From Deuterostichococcus epilithicus (Eukaryota; Chlorophyta; Trebouxiophyceae; Prasiolales; Stichococcaceae), in NCBI GenBank assembly GCA_033439295.1, contig JAVTLE010000011.1, positions 1,488,082 through 1,552,081 of the forward strand: a stretch of 64,000 bases of DNA, written 5' to 3'. The position numbers and the translations under genes were made by a program. Positions 22,491 to 33,230 of this stretch are shown here, in pieces. The notes beneath the pieces are model-generated. The model did not search any database, had not been told where the DNA came from, and was given only the letters and a program-made list of their open reading frames with translations. Numbering within the stretch: position 1 is the stretch's first letter; every line of letters begins with the position of its first letter.

Positions 22491-23828
22491 TTTCATTGAG
22501 GCGGGCGAGGTGGTGATCACCCTCTCCACCCTGGCACACTTTCTCCCGTTGTATGCATTTTTCCTTCCGTTCCGCGCGCTCCCTCCCTCCGTCCCTCCCT
22601 CTCTTCTCTTTCCTCCGTTGTATGCGTTTCCTTTATTTTCTCTTCTTTAGCCGCGTCAAGACATGGTTCAACGGAAAAGTCGGACGTGGCGTGCAGTTCT
22701 GGCGGCGCTCATTCCGCGCCCCGAAGAAGACAAAGACATACAACGGAAGAAAGTCCAATCCTGGCTTTCTTCCATTGTATTCAAATTTTTCTTCCGTTGC
22801 AGCGCCAACAGAAGAAAACAAACACACAACGGAAGAAAGTCCAACTCCTGGCTTTCTTCCGTTGCAGAAGAAAACAAAGACATACAACGGAAGAAAGTCC
22901 CAATCCTGGCTTTCTTCCGTTGCAGCGCCAACAGAAGAAAACAAACATACAACGGAAGAAAGCCAGGAAGAAAAGTCCAAATCCTGGCTTTCTTCCGTCG
23001 TATGCATTCTTTTCTTCCGTTGCAGCGCCAACAGAAGAAAACAAACACACAACGGAAGAAAGTCCCAACCCTGGCTTTCTTCCGTTGCAGCGCCAACAGA
23101 AGAAAACAAATATACAACGGAAGAAAGTCCAAATCCTGGCTTTCTTCCGTTGTATGCATTCTTTCCTTCCGTTGCAGCGCCAACAGAAGAAAACAAACAC
23201 ACAACAGAAGAAAAGCAACCGAAGAAAAGATGTATACAACGGAAGAAAGGAATGTTGGCGCTGCAACGGAAGAAAAAATGCATACAACGGAAGAAAGCCA
23301 GGATTTGGACTTTTCTTACGTTGTATGTTTGTTTTTTTTCTGTTGGCGCTGCAACGGAAGAAAGCCAGGATTGGGACTTTTGTTTGTTTCTTCTGGTGGC
23401 GATGCAACGGAAGAATAAGTGCACACAACGGAAGAAAGTCCAATCCTGGCTTTCTTCCGTTGTATGCATTTTTGTCTTCTTCAGTTGTTCTCCGAAAAGA
23501 AAAGAAAACCCGCGTACAAAGGAGGAAAGAGTGAAGAAAGAATAGGGCACACTTTCTTCCGTTGCATGCTCGCATGACTTTCATGACCAAGGCTCTCGAA
23601 TGAGCGCCGCCAGCACTGCACGTCACGTCCGACTTTTCCGTTGAACCATGTCTTGAAGCGGATGAAGAAGAGAACATACAAAAGAAACGCATACAACGGA
23701 GGAAAGAGAAGAGAGGGAGAGGGAGGGAGGGAGCGCGCGGAATGGAAGGAAAAATGCATACAACGGGAGAATGTGTACCAGGGTGGAGATACGGTTTACG
23801 AATCACCACCTCGCCCGCCTCGATGAAA
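22491..23828. mobile_element. Foldback-like element with long inverted ends
   Basis: About 240 bp at 22491-22730 recur inverted at 23583-23828 at roughly 90% identity, judged by eye. The shared parts include GAGGCGGGCGAGGTGGTGAT, TCTCCCGTTGTATGCATTTT and GACATGGTTCAACGGAAAAG. Between them lies an array of short units built on CAACGGAAGAAAG and its inverse CTTTCTTCCGTTG, spaced by sequences such as GCAGCGCCAACAGAAGAAAA. The array can fold on itself at many scales. Base composition is AT-richer than the surroundings. Long open frames cross it in several frames, but they only read the repeats and show no transposase motif, so it is non-autonomous if it is a transposon. A clear target-site duplication was not found. 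Confidence 0.8.
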
Positions 23829-24130
23829 GCAAAGCCAGGGATGGGCCAGGCAGGCCCTCTGCAAGTCAATTGTTCGCAACGCCCTGCCTTCGACTTCCGC
23901 GTCTTCTGTGATCTCGAGATCCATTTCCTGTGCCAGGTGCGCACAGCAAGCGGTCCTCAGCGCCCTCACCGTGCTTGACTTGCACTGCCGAGACGTCGGC
24001 AGATGGCACGCAAGGGCAGCTCCGGTGTAGGGGCAGCGTATCGCACCTGAAGTTGAGATCGTACTCTGCCATGTGCATACAATTCAAACGGTCATGTACT
24101 GCCGCCATGGACGTTGGTCCATGGGCTGCC
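23829..24130. other. Intergenic region
   Basis: This lies between the right end of the foldback element and the FolB stop (-). No gene is seen. Confidence 0.5.
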
Positions 24131-24977
24131 TCATTCGAGATGCTCTCGATTCCGTACCACCTCCACAGCTGCATCAAAAATGAACGCGTCTATGGTTGAA
24201 GGGAAATCTGGGGCTGCATGAACTATTACTGTTTGGTGTCAGCCCACACAGCGTGCATGCATGTGCGCAAATCGCACAGCCTACCGACAGTGCCAAAGTC
24301 GCCATCGATGGGCGCGTGCGGCTTGTCCACGCGGACGATGGCTGTCTGGACCAGGGGATACCTGCGCAGGATTGCTGCCGCCGCTGCCTCTGCCACTGAC
24401 TCAATAAGCTGCTGCGGCTTGCCCTCCACAATTGCTGCAATGTCCCTGCAGCACAGCAGATGCACCGGGTCGTGCTACCCGTGGTGAAGCAGGCTCAACA
24501 GCTTTCCCTGAACAGGCAGTTAAAATTCGGCAGACTATACCTGAAGACCTCTGCATAATTGACGGTCTTTGTCAGGTCATCAGCCTTGCCCGCCGGCCGC
24601 AGATTCAGCAGCAGCGTGGCGTCAACGAAAAAGTGTTGCCCGTCCCGAGTTTCCTGCGCAAATGAATTCACAGGGTCGCTGGACATCCAGACATTGAAAG
24701 CAGGAGCAGCACAGGATGATCTGCGCCGCCTCGACAACCGCTAGCGCAGATGTCTGCGCAGTCCACACAGCCTGACCTCTGGCAATACACCGTGATGGCC
24801 GAAAAATTGCATCCTTTCCAGATACATCCTGTCGAGGGGTCTGGCCGGGCCGGCTGAGGCGGTTGTATCGCCGTTCGGTGCCGCACTGTGTTCTGCACGC
24901 GGCAATGGCGACTGCGACAGTAGGCAGCGAGCGACGCTGTCAAGCTGCACTCGTTTGAATGTCCTCAGAAGGAGCAT
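24131..24977 (-). CDS. folB: Dihydroneopterin aldolase
   Basis: The enzyme converts 7,8-dihydroneopterin to 6-hydroxymethyl-dihydropterin and glycolaldehyde in folate synthesis. Exons 24777-24977, 24541-24653, 24285-24445 and 24131-24168 give about 170 residues. Key segments are ERMQFFGHHGVLPEETRDGQ (active-site glutamate in the family), FFVDATLLLNLRPAGKADDL, TKTVNYAEVFR, and KPHAPIDGDFGTVAVEVVRN, ending REHLE. The order and spacing match bacterial and plant FolB. From the ATG at 24977 there is a 55-residue extension starting MLLLRTFKRVQLDSVARCLL, basic and amphipathic like a mitochondrial presequence. Plant enzymes usually lack this. Confidence 0.9.
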
Positions 24978-25633
24978 CGGATCCAAATCCTTCACGCTTG
25001 TGGCAGGCTCTGCAGCACGTGTTGCGATAGATCAACGGATCGAAGGAGGAGTGGAACACCGGAGGATCGCCCTCCAGACGATGACTGAGACAGTGACGTT
25101 CCTACAAACTTCTTCACGAAGACAAAGGTGCAGTCTTGCAACTGGCGCATGATGGTGACCAAGAAAGCTTGCTGAATCATCGGTGCTGCAGCAGGGGGGT
25201 GATTGAGAAATTTTCAGAGGGAGTTTTCTGAACAGTTGAGTTTTCCTATCATTTGATTGGCAATTTGTCTTGTGCTTTTGCGTCTTGTGTTATGGCTGCT
25301 AATACATAGCTGCCAACCGAAATACTTGCAGACGCACGGAGTACTTTGACCAAGCAGGTTTTGCAGACACGCATGCACAGCCTGAGAGGCTGCCTGCAGC
25401 AGCGCAGTGTCACTGGCCATGTCCCATCCAATATTTACATGTCCGTCAAAGTCATATGAGCGCCAAGTCAAGCGGCAGAAAAAATGGTGCAGAAAACAAA
25501 TGGCGGAAACACGAAGCTGCGCGGCCCAACGCCCCCCCATGCCTGTCCGAGCCATCGACTTCCCAGCGGCAGTGGCAGCCGCATTGCCATGGTGGTGTGC
25601 CGCCGGAGTTTGGCAGCTGGGATTGAACGTCAA
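24978..25633. other. Intergenic region
   Basis: About 650 bp lie between the FolB start and the HIG1-domain gene stop, both on the minus strand. No gene is supported. Confidence 0.5.
25435..25439 (-). terminator. Candidate TGTAA poly(A) signal of HIG1 gene
   Basis: The minus strand reads TGTAA about 195 nt downstream of the HIG1-domain gene stop. Confidence 0.4.
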
Positions 25634-26172
25634 TCAACTGCTGGCAATGCCGGCGTATGCAGAGGATCCCAGCATCAACGCCACCGTGCCCGCCTGACAT
25701 CGCAGGGCGTCGGTCATCTTTTTGTGGGCAGGGACCTCAGACCACCACGCCATGACCCAGCATGTCCGGTCGACAGACAAACAATGGGAATGCTCACCTG
25801 GGCCATGACACGCGCGCGCATCATCTTCTGCGAGAGCTGCGAGTTGCCCTGCGCCAAGCATGAGTCGCAACGTCGACCCTGAATCGACGGCATTTGACGG
25901 CCTCGCATGGCAGAAACCTGTTGCTCGCGTTGGTTGATGGTTCAAACATCTGCCAACAGTTCTGAAATTCCTCCTACCTGTTTGAAGGCTATCAGACCCA
26001 CGATGAGCACGCCAGCAGTGACGCCGCACCCTGCAGAGTTCAAAATCGGAGTGTCGGCGCAAAAATGATGAGCGACCCCGCGCAAATCTGTACAAGTCTT
26101 GTTTCACCACTCACCGACTATCACCAGAGGGTTGCGGCGCTTGGCGATGATGTCATTGTCGTGTGCTGACAT
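25634..26172 (-). CDS. HIG1-domain protein (RCF1-like)
   Basis: This is a small inner-mitochondrial-membrane protein of the hypoxia-induced gene family; Rcf1 members help assemble respiratory supercomplexes with cytochrome oxidase. Exons 26115-26172, 25978-26030, 25798-25848 and 25634-25693 give 73 residues. The sequence has KRRNPLVIVGCGVTAGVLIV (first membrane segment), then the signature GNSQLSQKMMRARVMAQ, then AGTVALMLGSSAYAG (second segment). The motif (Q)xxxxRxxxQ is the family hallmark, and all exon phases agree. The protein is shorter than many members at the N-terminus but complete for the domain. Confidence 0.9.
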
Positions 26173-26646
26173 CGAGGCGGGCCAGCGAGGAGTCCCCTGC
26201 AGCCGGAAGCCCGAGGCAATGTCGTGGCATAAGGCAAAGAGCAAAGATGCATGTGTCTAAAACGAGGCACGGTCTCGAATGCAGGGTTGAGTCACTCAAT
26301 CCAGCACAGGTCACAACAGTCGCCTGACCTGTGGCTCTGCGTCCTACTGGTTTGCTGTGCAAAAACTGCGCGGTGAACGACACACCCAGTTGCCTCGCGT
26401 CTGCACACGACGGCCTGGACAGCTGATAGAGCGTGCTCAATGCTGGCTCACTGTGACACGTTTGGCACAATCGGCGTTGCCAACGGGCAGTGGCGTGCAG
26501 TGCAGTGCCACGATTGATCGGAGAAATCTGTGCCGATGCGGGATCCGAGTGCTGCCAATCCGCCCTTTCGAACGAGTGACAAAGCAGCAGGTTGTTGGTA
26601 CGACCAACTCCTCTGATCCCCCCCCCTCAGCAGCATCATCGACTGG
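26173..26646. other. Intergenic region
   Basis: This lies between the HIG1-domain gene start and the TRM10 stop, both on the minus strand. No gene is seen. Confidence 0.5.
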
Positions 26647-28742
26647 TTATTGCGTCTGTTCTGTTTGCAACGATGCAGTTGGCTGCGCAGCCGCTGCTGC
26701 AGCGGCGCTGGACACCTCATCATGCGCGGCAGTGCCCTGGGCTGGCTGCCCGGGCAGGGGCACCAGGCTCTTCTGCGCAGCGCTGCGGGCCGAAAGCCCA
26801 ACATCCACGCCGTCGCCGTCCCGCGCCGCCGCAGCGCTGGCCCCCGTGGCGGGCAGCCGTTTCCGCATCGGCACCGCCGCATCGATGGCAGCCTGCCAGC
26901 TGGCGCCGCCGTGCACCGCCAGCAGCGCCGACACCACGTCGTTGACGTTCAGGATGAGATTGCTGTCTCGGATCGGCGCGCCGGCCGCAGTCTGCAGCTG
27001 CTGCTCCGCGATGGGCAGCCGCCGCACCTCCAACTTGTGCTCCTCGGCAAACTGTTTCAGGCGTCAGGCGGACGGGTTTCAGCTCGGGAAAGTTCAAGCC
27101 GTGAGGCGTGTCTGATAGCAGGGCAGTCCGCCACAATGGGCTGGCTGTAGGCACCGACATGTGTGCATGTGCACTGCACCAGAGCCATCAACATTGCTGC
27201 AAGGATTTCAATCTGCATCGGATGAGGCTGTTCAGCTCGAGCTAAACCTGCACCCACCATGGCAGTGATGCCCTTTTTCCGTGTGCGGTCCACCAGGCCG
27301 CCGACGCAGTAGGTTTTTGAGGGGTCCAGCGCCTCAAGTGGCTGCCGCGCATCGGGCGTCAGCATCACCAGCGAGGCAGCGGGGTAGCACTCCAGGGTGG
27401 CCTCCTCCACACGGTTGACCGCCCAGCGCTCGCCGCCCATCCGCTCGCAAAATTGCCGCAGCTCGCCTGTTAGCGCCAGACCAAGAGCGTGGCTGGATCC
27501 AACAACTTACCACTCTTTGACAAGGCGCCCTGCTTGATGCAGGTGCCAACCCCGAATGACATCCTGGTAGGAGCGCTGTCTCAGCAGAGCTCATGCGTGA
27601 GGGGTGTGTTTGAGAAGATTCCTCGCAAGTCAACAGGCATCAGAGCACCCGCCTTTGAAGCCTGTGAATGTGAGGCGCACGGGCTGCGTCGCGCGCTTGT
27701 TGGCGCCGACACACTCCTGCAGCTGCTTTGCTAGGCTGCGCATCTGCAGCACAGCACGCCCGCGCAGCCTCAGCACCCATGTGGCAGACGAGTAGATGCT
27801 GCAAGCGCCGGCCCGCGGCAAGAACTGGCACGGGGTCGGGTCGTCCAGCCACGTGCAGCACGGCCAGGCAGAGGGTGACAGGCGGGACGGCCGCCGCCAC
27901 TGTCCCTTGGGGGCCAAAGTGCTCGCCTCGCGCTTGGAGCACTCGAGGATGAAGCTGCAGTCCACAACGATGCGGGTGCCCTCCCGCAGCGCCAGCTCCA
28001 GCCGCGCCTGCTGTGCCAGGTGGGCTTTGACACGCTCGTCCTTTGCGGCGGCCGCCTCCACCACCCGCCGCGCCGCCTCCGCCTCCGTCACCTCTTCCTC
28101 TAGATCCTGCGAGTCCGCTTTCCTGCGGTGCGGATATCGAGACGACTGAGCAAGATACAGCCTGTGCACTGCCTGTTTAAGCTGATGTCTTTGGATTGCC
28201 AGAACACCCACCGTTGCCAGGCGATGCATCTGCGCAGGCTTCGAGTCTGCGCCGTCTGCTGCGCCAGGCGATATTGGTGCAACATGCTGCAGCGCGTGCC
28301 CACCGTGGTCAGAGCCTGTGTCATACCGCTTCCTGGTTTTGTTGGCTTGCTGCCGTTGCGTGCGCTTCTGGTTGCGCATGCGGCGCCGCAGGTCCCAGAA
28401 GTCCTGAGGCAGGTCCTTGTTCTTGGCCTGCGCGTTGGCGCCCAAGCCGGCGCTTCAGCCCCGCGGTGCAGCGCCAGGTATCGTGGCGTAAGCAGGTGTC
28501 AGAGAAAACGGCCATACACATCCGCGACATGCCGTCAGCGATCTCACTGTGCTCCACCACGGGTTGGCTGCCTTCCAGGCCTCCAGCGCGAAGCGCGCAT
28601 CGGTCGCCGCAGCGTCCGACGGCTCATCCGCGCCGTCTGCCGGCGGCGGTGATGAGCTTGCGGCTGTATCTATCGCCTGGTCGGACGTCTGCCCATCTGG
28701 ATGCTCCCTGGGACGCGCCACATTGTCGCACACTTCGGCCAT
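26647..28742 (-). CDS. TRM10: tRNA (guanine-9-N1)-methyltransferase TRM10
   Basis: This SPOUT-family enzyme methylates N1 of purine 9 in tRNAs using S-adenosylmethionine. Exons 28558-28742, 28327-28452, 27927-28122, 27653-27743, 27258-27466 and 26647-27051 give about 403 residues. The N-terminus is acidic, then basic (FWDLRRRMRNQKRTQRQQ). The core has TRIVVDCSFILECSKREMRS, LAKQLQECVGANKRATQPVR, ALDPSKTYCVGGLVDRTRKK (cofactor region), KLEVRRLPI and NLILNVNDVVSALLAVHGG, all in TRM10 order. The Ala-rich tail after PMRKR is not conserved. Introns 3 (GAG|GCGAGC) and 4 (AAAG|GCGGGT) must use GC donors for phase and motif spacing. The ATG at 28742 is the first of the open exon that reaches the core. 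Confidence 0.9.
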
Positions 28743-29439
28743 CTGAAGGAGCGTGGTTGATGTGCTCGGTTCCGGGGAGATAGGGGACGAGATAGGGGAC
28801 AGAAGGTTTCGGAAAGGGATAGCAACGCTTTGCTGACACTCTGCTTCAGCCAAAAGCATGCTCCCACCGCTCCCACCGGTGTGTTGTTCATCCTCTCCCC
28901 TTGTACCACATTGATGACCAATGATGACTCATATATCTAAACTCCGCCAGCCACGGCTAGGTTCCCTGCCCAACGCGAGGCTGACAGAGAGGAGGCTGAG
29001 ATGTGAGCATTCGCGAAAGGCTGGCTGAAAGGCGACAAGACAGGCTGCGAAGCATGTATCGGTGACTGCGGACCGCGGGTGTGGGTGGCGCAGCGGTCCC
29101 GCCTCGGCCGCTGGCCAGCTTGAGCCACCGCCGGCCGATATGGCCGGCTGCGACGCTCGCCTGATATTTAAAGCCGAGTTGGCAGCGGCGACGTGCGCAT
29201 TCGCCAGCCGCATCGCCTCAGCGGGTGGAGGATGCTTGGCACAGGTGCGCGGGGCGCTGCAGGGCTGACGATGTTTCGCCGGCCCTGGTGCCGGGTACAA
29301 CGCAACCAGCAGCGCAGCGGCTCGCGACCTTGACACTCGCGCGGCAAGCGTCTATCAGCTATGCAAAATTGAGACGTGTCGCGCGTGTACGTCGGCCCGT
29401 CCACAGGCAGGCAGTGATCGCAGGCTCTATGCTGAGCGG
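28743..29439. promoter_or_regulatory. Divergent region TRM10 / RWP-RK
   Basis: About 700 bp lie between the two starts. A direct repeat GATAGGGGAC occurs twice near 28780-28800, just upstream of TRM10. Part of a further 5' exon of the RWP-RK gene could lie here. Confidence 0.4.
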
Positions 29440-32400
29440 ATGGATGCGTTCACCCTGGTGGGCAGCAGAGGGCTGACGCACGGCAGGCGGTTGGCCGTGC
29501 AGGTGTGGCTGCCGCAGACGGAGGTGGACGGGAGCATCTCGCTCAGCACGCAGGTATGCCCACGGCCCAGGCGCCGGCATTGCATGTCCTGTGCAGCAGC
29601 TTGCCGCGTGTAACGGCGTACCTGTAACTGGCGACGACACGTCGTTAAGCTCGACCCATTGTCCTGACTGACATGTATGCCAGGGCGCCTGGCAGCGGCT
29701 GCACGTTCGTATGGCCGGCAAAGGCTTTGTCCGACTTATCGCCGTGACAAGTGTTGCAGCTTCTCCCTGGTGCCCGACGGGTCGCGTACACTGGCTCGCA
29801 GGGTCAGCCGTTTTCCGTGTCTGGCATGGGCGACCTGCTGGCACTGTTCCGCTGCGTCTCCTGCCGCTACCGCTTTGCCATCGGCGCTGCGGCGGCGGGC
29901 CTGCAGATGGGCGCCATCGGTCGCGTGTTTGCCTCCGGCGAGCCGGAGATGTCGCACGACGTGCAGCAGTATGACCGCAGCCTGTACATCCGCGTGGGCG
30001 AGGCCAAGAGGTGCCGGGTGCACTCCTCGCTGTTCATGCCGCTGTTCAGCGGCGCGAGCCATGACCACCCGGTCGCGGTCTTCGAGGTCGCGCAGGCGGA
30101 GCGGGATGTGTTCTTCCCCGCCCTGGTGGACTGCCTCGTCAGCTGCCTGCAGGTGCGAGAGCTGCGACTGCTCCTGATCCGGCCTTTTCTGAGCATGTGT
30201 GGACGCGGCCGTCCAGTCTGTGCACGCAGCACACCACATGTGGCACTACAATCCTGCCGCTGACAGCTTGGCTCAGCCCACATGGTACCAGTCTCGTCAT
30301 CCCACCTCAGTTTCACCTCGCTTCGCTTCGCTGTGACTCGCAGTGCTTCTCTTGGTCGCAGGGGACAGGACTGCACACTGTCGACGCCCGGATGCACGCC
30401 ATGGCGGTGGGGCTGCACGGGCCCCCCGGCGCCTCGCCACGGGCTGCCTCCGGCGCCGACCTTCCCGGCGCGGCGCGGCANCTCTCCGGCCAGCAGCGGG
30501 GCCCGCACCCGGCGGCGCTGCCGGCGCTGTCGGAGGTTGGCGCTGCCAACGAGAAGCAGGCGGCCGAGGGAGCGGGCCAGCGTGTGGCGTCCGGCGAGCG
30601 TAGCGAAAACAACAGCAGCGAGTCCATTCAGACGTCAGGTGCAGCTGCTGCATTGTTAGCGCATCTGTTTGCGGAGGCATCTGAAGAAGCCCGCAAGCTT
30701 TCTGCGACCACAACCTCTGGTCAAACCCTCTGAGCGACAATCGGTGTGCAGATTCCCGGGTAGCCCACTGAATTGCAGGCTCACGACCAGGTGCTCAGAA
30801 GAGTTGCGCCCGTTCCGCACAGGCAAGCGGGCGCGGGCGGAGGAGACGAAGCCTGTGGTCGCGTCCCGGGACGTGCCGCAAAGCGGCAATCTCCTGGAGC
30901 CAGACAGTCTGCGCTCACCATCCTACAGGTGCGCCTGTGCAGAGCTCCCCACCTCGCACGGTTGCGTCCTGTTTTACAGCGCTGCGCCGCTCAACACCTC
31001 GAGCGTGGCTCGCCACTCATAAGCGATACAGAGCTTTGGGAGCTGCAGCTGTTTGAGCCTCCCTATGTCCACTGGCTGCAACGCTCCCGGCCAGGCCACA
31101 GCTCGAGCACTGCTTTGCCGGCTCCATCCTGTACCAATGCCACACTGCTGCGCCCGCGCAGGTCGCAGCGGCTGTGCCGCAACAGCGCGGCTGCGTCACT
31201 GCTCAGCGCCGGCAGCAGCGAGGTCACTGGCGCAACAGAGGAGGCGGGCGAGGACCGTGATCGATCCTCCACCGGCGCAGGCAAGCGCCTCACGCTGCAG
31301 CAGCTTCAGGTGCGGCCGCAACCCAAAATATTCATTATATTCATTTCCAAAATATATTAAGGGGCTCAAAGTTTCACGTACGACCTTGACCTTTGCCTGA
31401 TGCTGCTGTCGCTCCGCCTGTGTCAGCCAGCGCCTCACAAGTCTCGCCATGCAGCAGCTGCAGGTGCAGTTCGACACTGTTTGCAGGATCTGCGACCGGT
31501 GCCATCCCAGGTATTAGCCGGCAAACGCAGACCCGGGGTGTGTCATGACACCCCGCGTGCTCGCAGGGCCGGCGCACTCCCACCAGGACTTGGCATGTCG
31601 GTGCAGTTTTTGACGCCATGCCTGCCTGTCCCGCAGGCGCAGTTTGGCTGCGGCCTTAAGGAGGCTGCGTTGAACCTGGGCATCTGTCCCACGAGTGAGG
31701 CCCCGCATTGCCTCATCGCACATTCAGCTGTTGCATCACCGCTCTGCAGTCCTGCCTGGTCCACTGCAGTTCTGCCTTGTTTCAGCTGCTCCAGCCTCGG
31801 GCTCCGAAGAGTGTGTTTCCTGGGCCTCGTGCAGCGCTGAAGCGCGCCTGCAGGCGGCACGGCATCGCGCGCTGGCCCCGCCGCCCGTCGCTGCGGCCGG
31901 CCCTTAGGCAGCATCAGGAGCGCGCCGGCACGTCTGGCGGCAGCCAGGCCACCACTCCCAAGTCGGGGCAGTCTGCCACGCTGCAGTTTGGTGCGAGATC
32001 TGCACCTCCTCCTGCGCCCGCAAGCTGACGAGAACCTGATGTACCACCTGGCAGGACACTTGCGCCTGAATTGAAACCAGAGGCGCACTCGCGATGGTTG
32101 AGGCCACACTCTGTCGTCTTCCGCTGGTTGCGGACGCACGTGGCACGATGAGGCTGCATCCGCTGCTAGTCTGAGTGTTCGGGAACTGGGTGCAGGCTCA
32201 GCGCACATGTCGATGGACCTGCTGCCGCCGGTAACTGCCTTCATGCACAACTCCGTGCCCAGCCTGGCGCCGCAGCATGGCCAGCCGCTCATGGTGTGCT
32301 TCTCTGCCACCTCCACCCCGTGCGATCTGTCACCTGATCATCTGGCTTGATCAAGTACTGACCTGGCATGGTCTCCCGACACGGACGCGCTGCCACACTA

Positions 32401-33230
32401 GCGGACAGTGGGCACGCATGACTGCTGCGGAGGAACGACGCAGTGCATCAATGCCAGCCTGCTGCCACATGACTGAACGGGCGGTCGGCTGCAGGCTGAG
32501 CAGCGCATCATCACGCTGACGCTGCGTTTCACACCGTGGTGCAGCTGCTGCCCGAGCTGTCCGGCTGGCCGGCGATGAGCATCCCCATGGCGGCGCCGGG
32601 CGCGCTGCCGCCGCTGTCGCACCGCCACTGCGCCGGCAGTCTCGACGCCATCGCGCACCTGCTCCCCGGCCCCGACCTGGGCTCCCGCGGCCACGAGGCG
32701 GGGCTCGACTGCCTTCCGCTGGACGCCCTCCCGGCGTGCTGCGCCACTGGGCCGCCCACCTGCGTGCACTCGGCCTTCGAGCCGGGCGCGCTCGCGCCCG
32801 CGGGCTTCACGCCCGCAGGGCGGCTGCCGCAGCTGTGCGGCCCGCCCGCCCAGCTGCTCCCGGCGGCCTCGCAGGCGACGCCGCCGCCGGCCGCCCCTGC
32901 GACGTGCCCGCCGCCTCGCAGCCGCTGCCCTTCGACGAGGTGTGCTTGCCTCACACGAAGGTGTATCGCACAAGACGCAGGCCACTGGATTCAGGCGCCG
33001 CGGCCCGTTGCTTCGAGCCGCATTTGGCCCCAGCATCTCCTGACAGCTGGTGGCAAGTGACACCCTAACCTCTGCTGCCGTGCGCTGATCGCTGCTGTCC
33101 CGCTCCGCAGGGCCTGCTTCAGGATTTTAGCGCCGGGCTGTCGGGCATGCAGCCCCTGCCACACACGGATGGCTTTGCCACACCAGACAACGGGCCTGTG
33201 GTCGACTTCCCACACGACTTGCAGCACTGA
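29440..33230 (+). CDS. RWP-RK transcription factor (NIT2/NLP-like)
   Basis: NIN-like proteins regulate nitrate assimilation genes; NIT2 does so in Chlamydomonas. Exons are 29440-29553, 29802-30152, 30362-30633, 30779-30928, 31162-31309, 31637-31694, 31835-31990, 32196-32230, 32545-32939 and 33111-33230. The N-terminal GAF-like region has GLTHGRRLAVQVWLPQ, SLSTQGQPFSV and GAIGRVFASGEPEMSHDVQQ. A basic stretch RTGKRARAEE precedes the RWP-RK domain, which is split over three exons: KRLTLQQLQ, AQFGCGLKEAALNLGICPT, TLKRACRRHGIARWPRR. The canonical RWPxRK here reads RWPRRP. The tail is Pro/Ala-rich and ends VVDFPHDLQH. Exon 9 does not keep one frame to the last exon (one-base conflict). The true start may lie further 5'. 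One N occurs at 30481. Confidence 0.85.
31446..31472 (+). repeat. Intronic block resembling spliced exon 5-6 junction
   Basis: This 27-bp block in intron 5 matches the fused end of exon 5 and start of exon 6 at about 22 of 27 positions. It would encode QQLQVQF, against the QQLQAQF of the spliced gene. Confidence 0.45.

Noticed and set aside
22553-23944. Very long open frames on both strands (up to 387 residues) in the CAACGGAAG repeat array
   Set aside because: They run through tandem and inverted repeats in several frames at once, giving repeated RKKTNIQRKK or FSSVGAATEE strings. This is a property of the repeat, not of coding DNA.
28444-28452. Start of TRM10 at the exon-2 frame beginning GANAQAKNK
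   Set aside because: It has no ATG (TTG only), and exon 1 with a proper ATG at 28742 joins it in phase.
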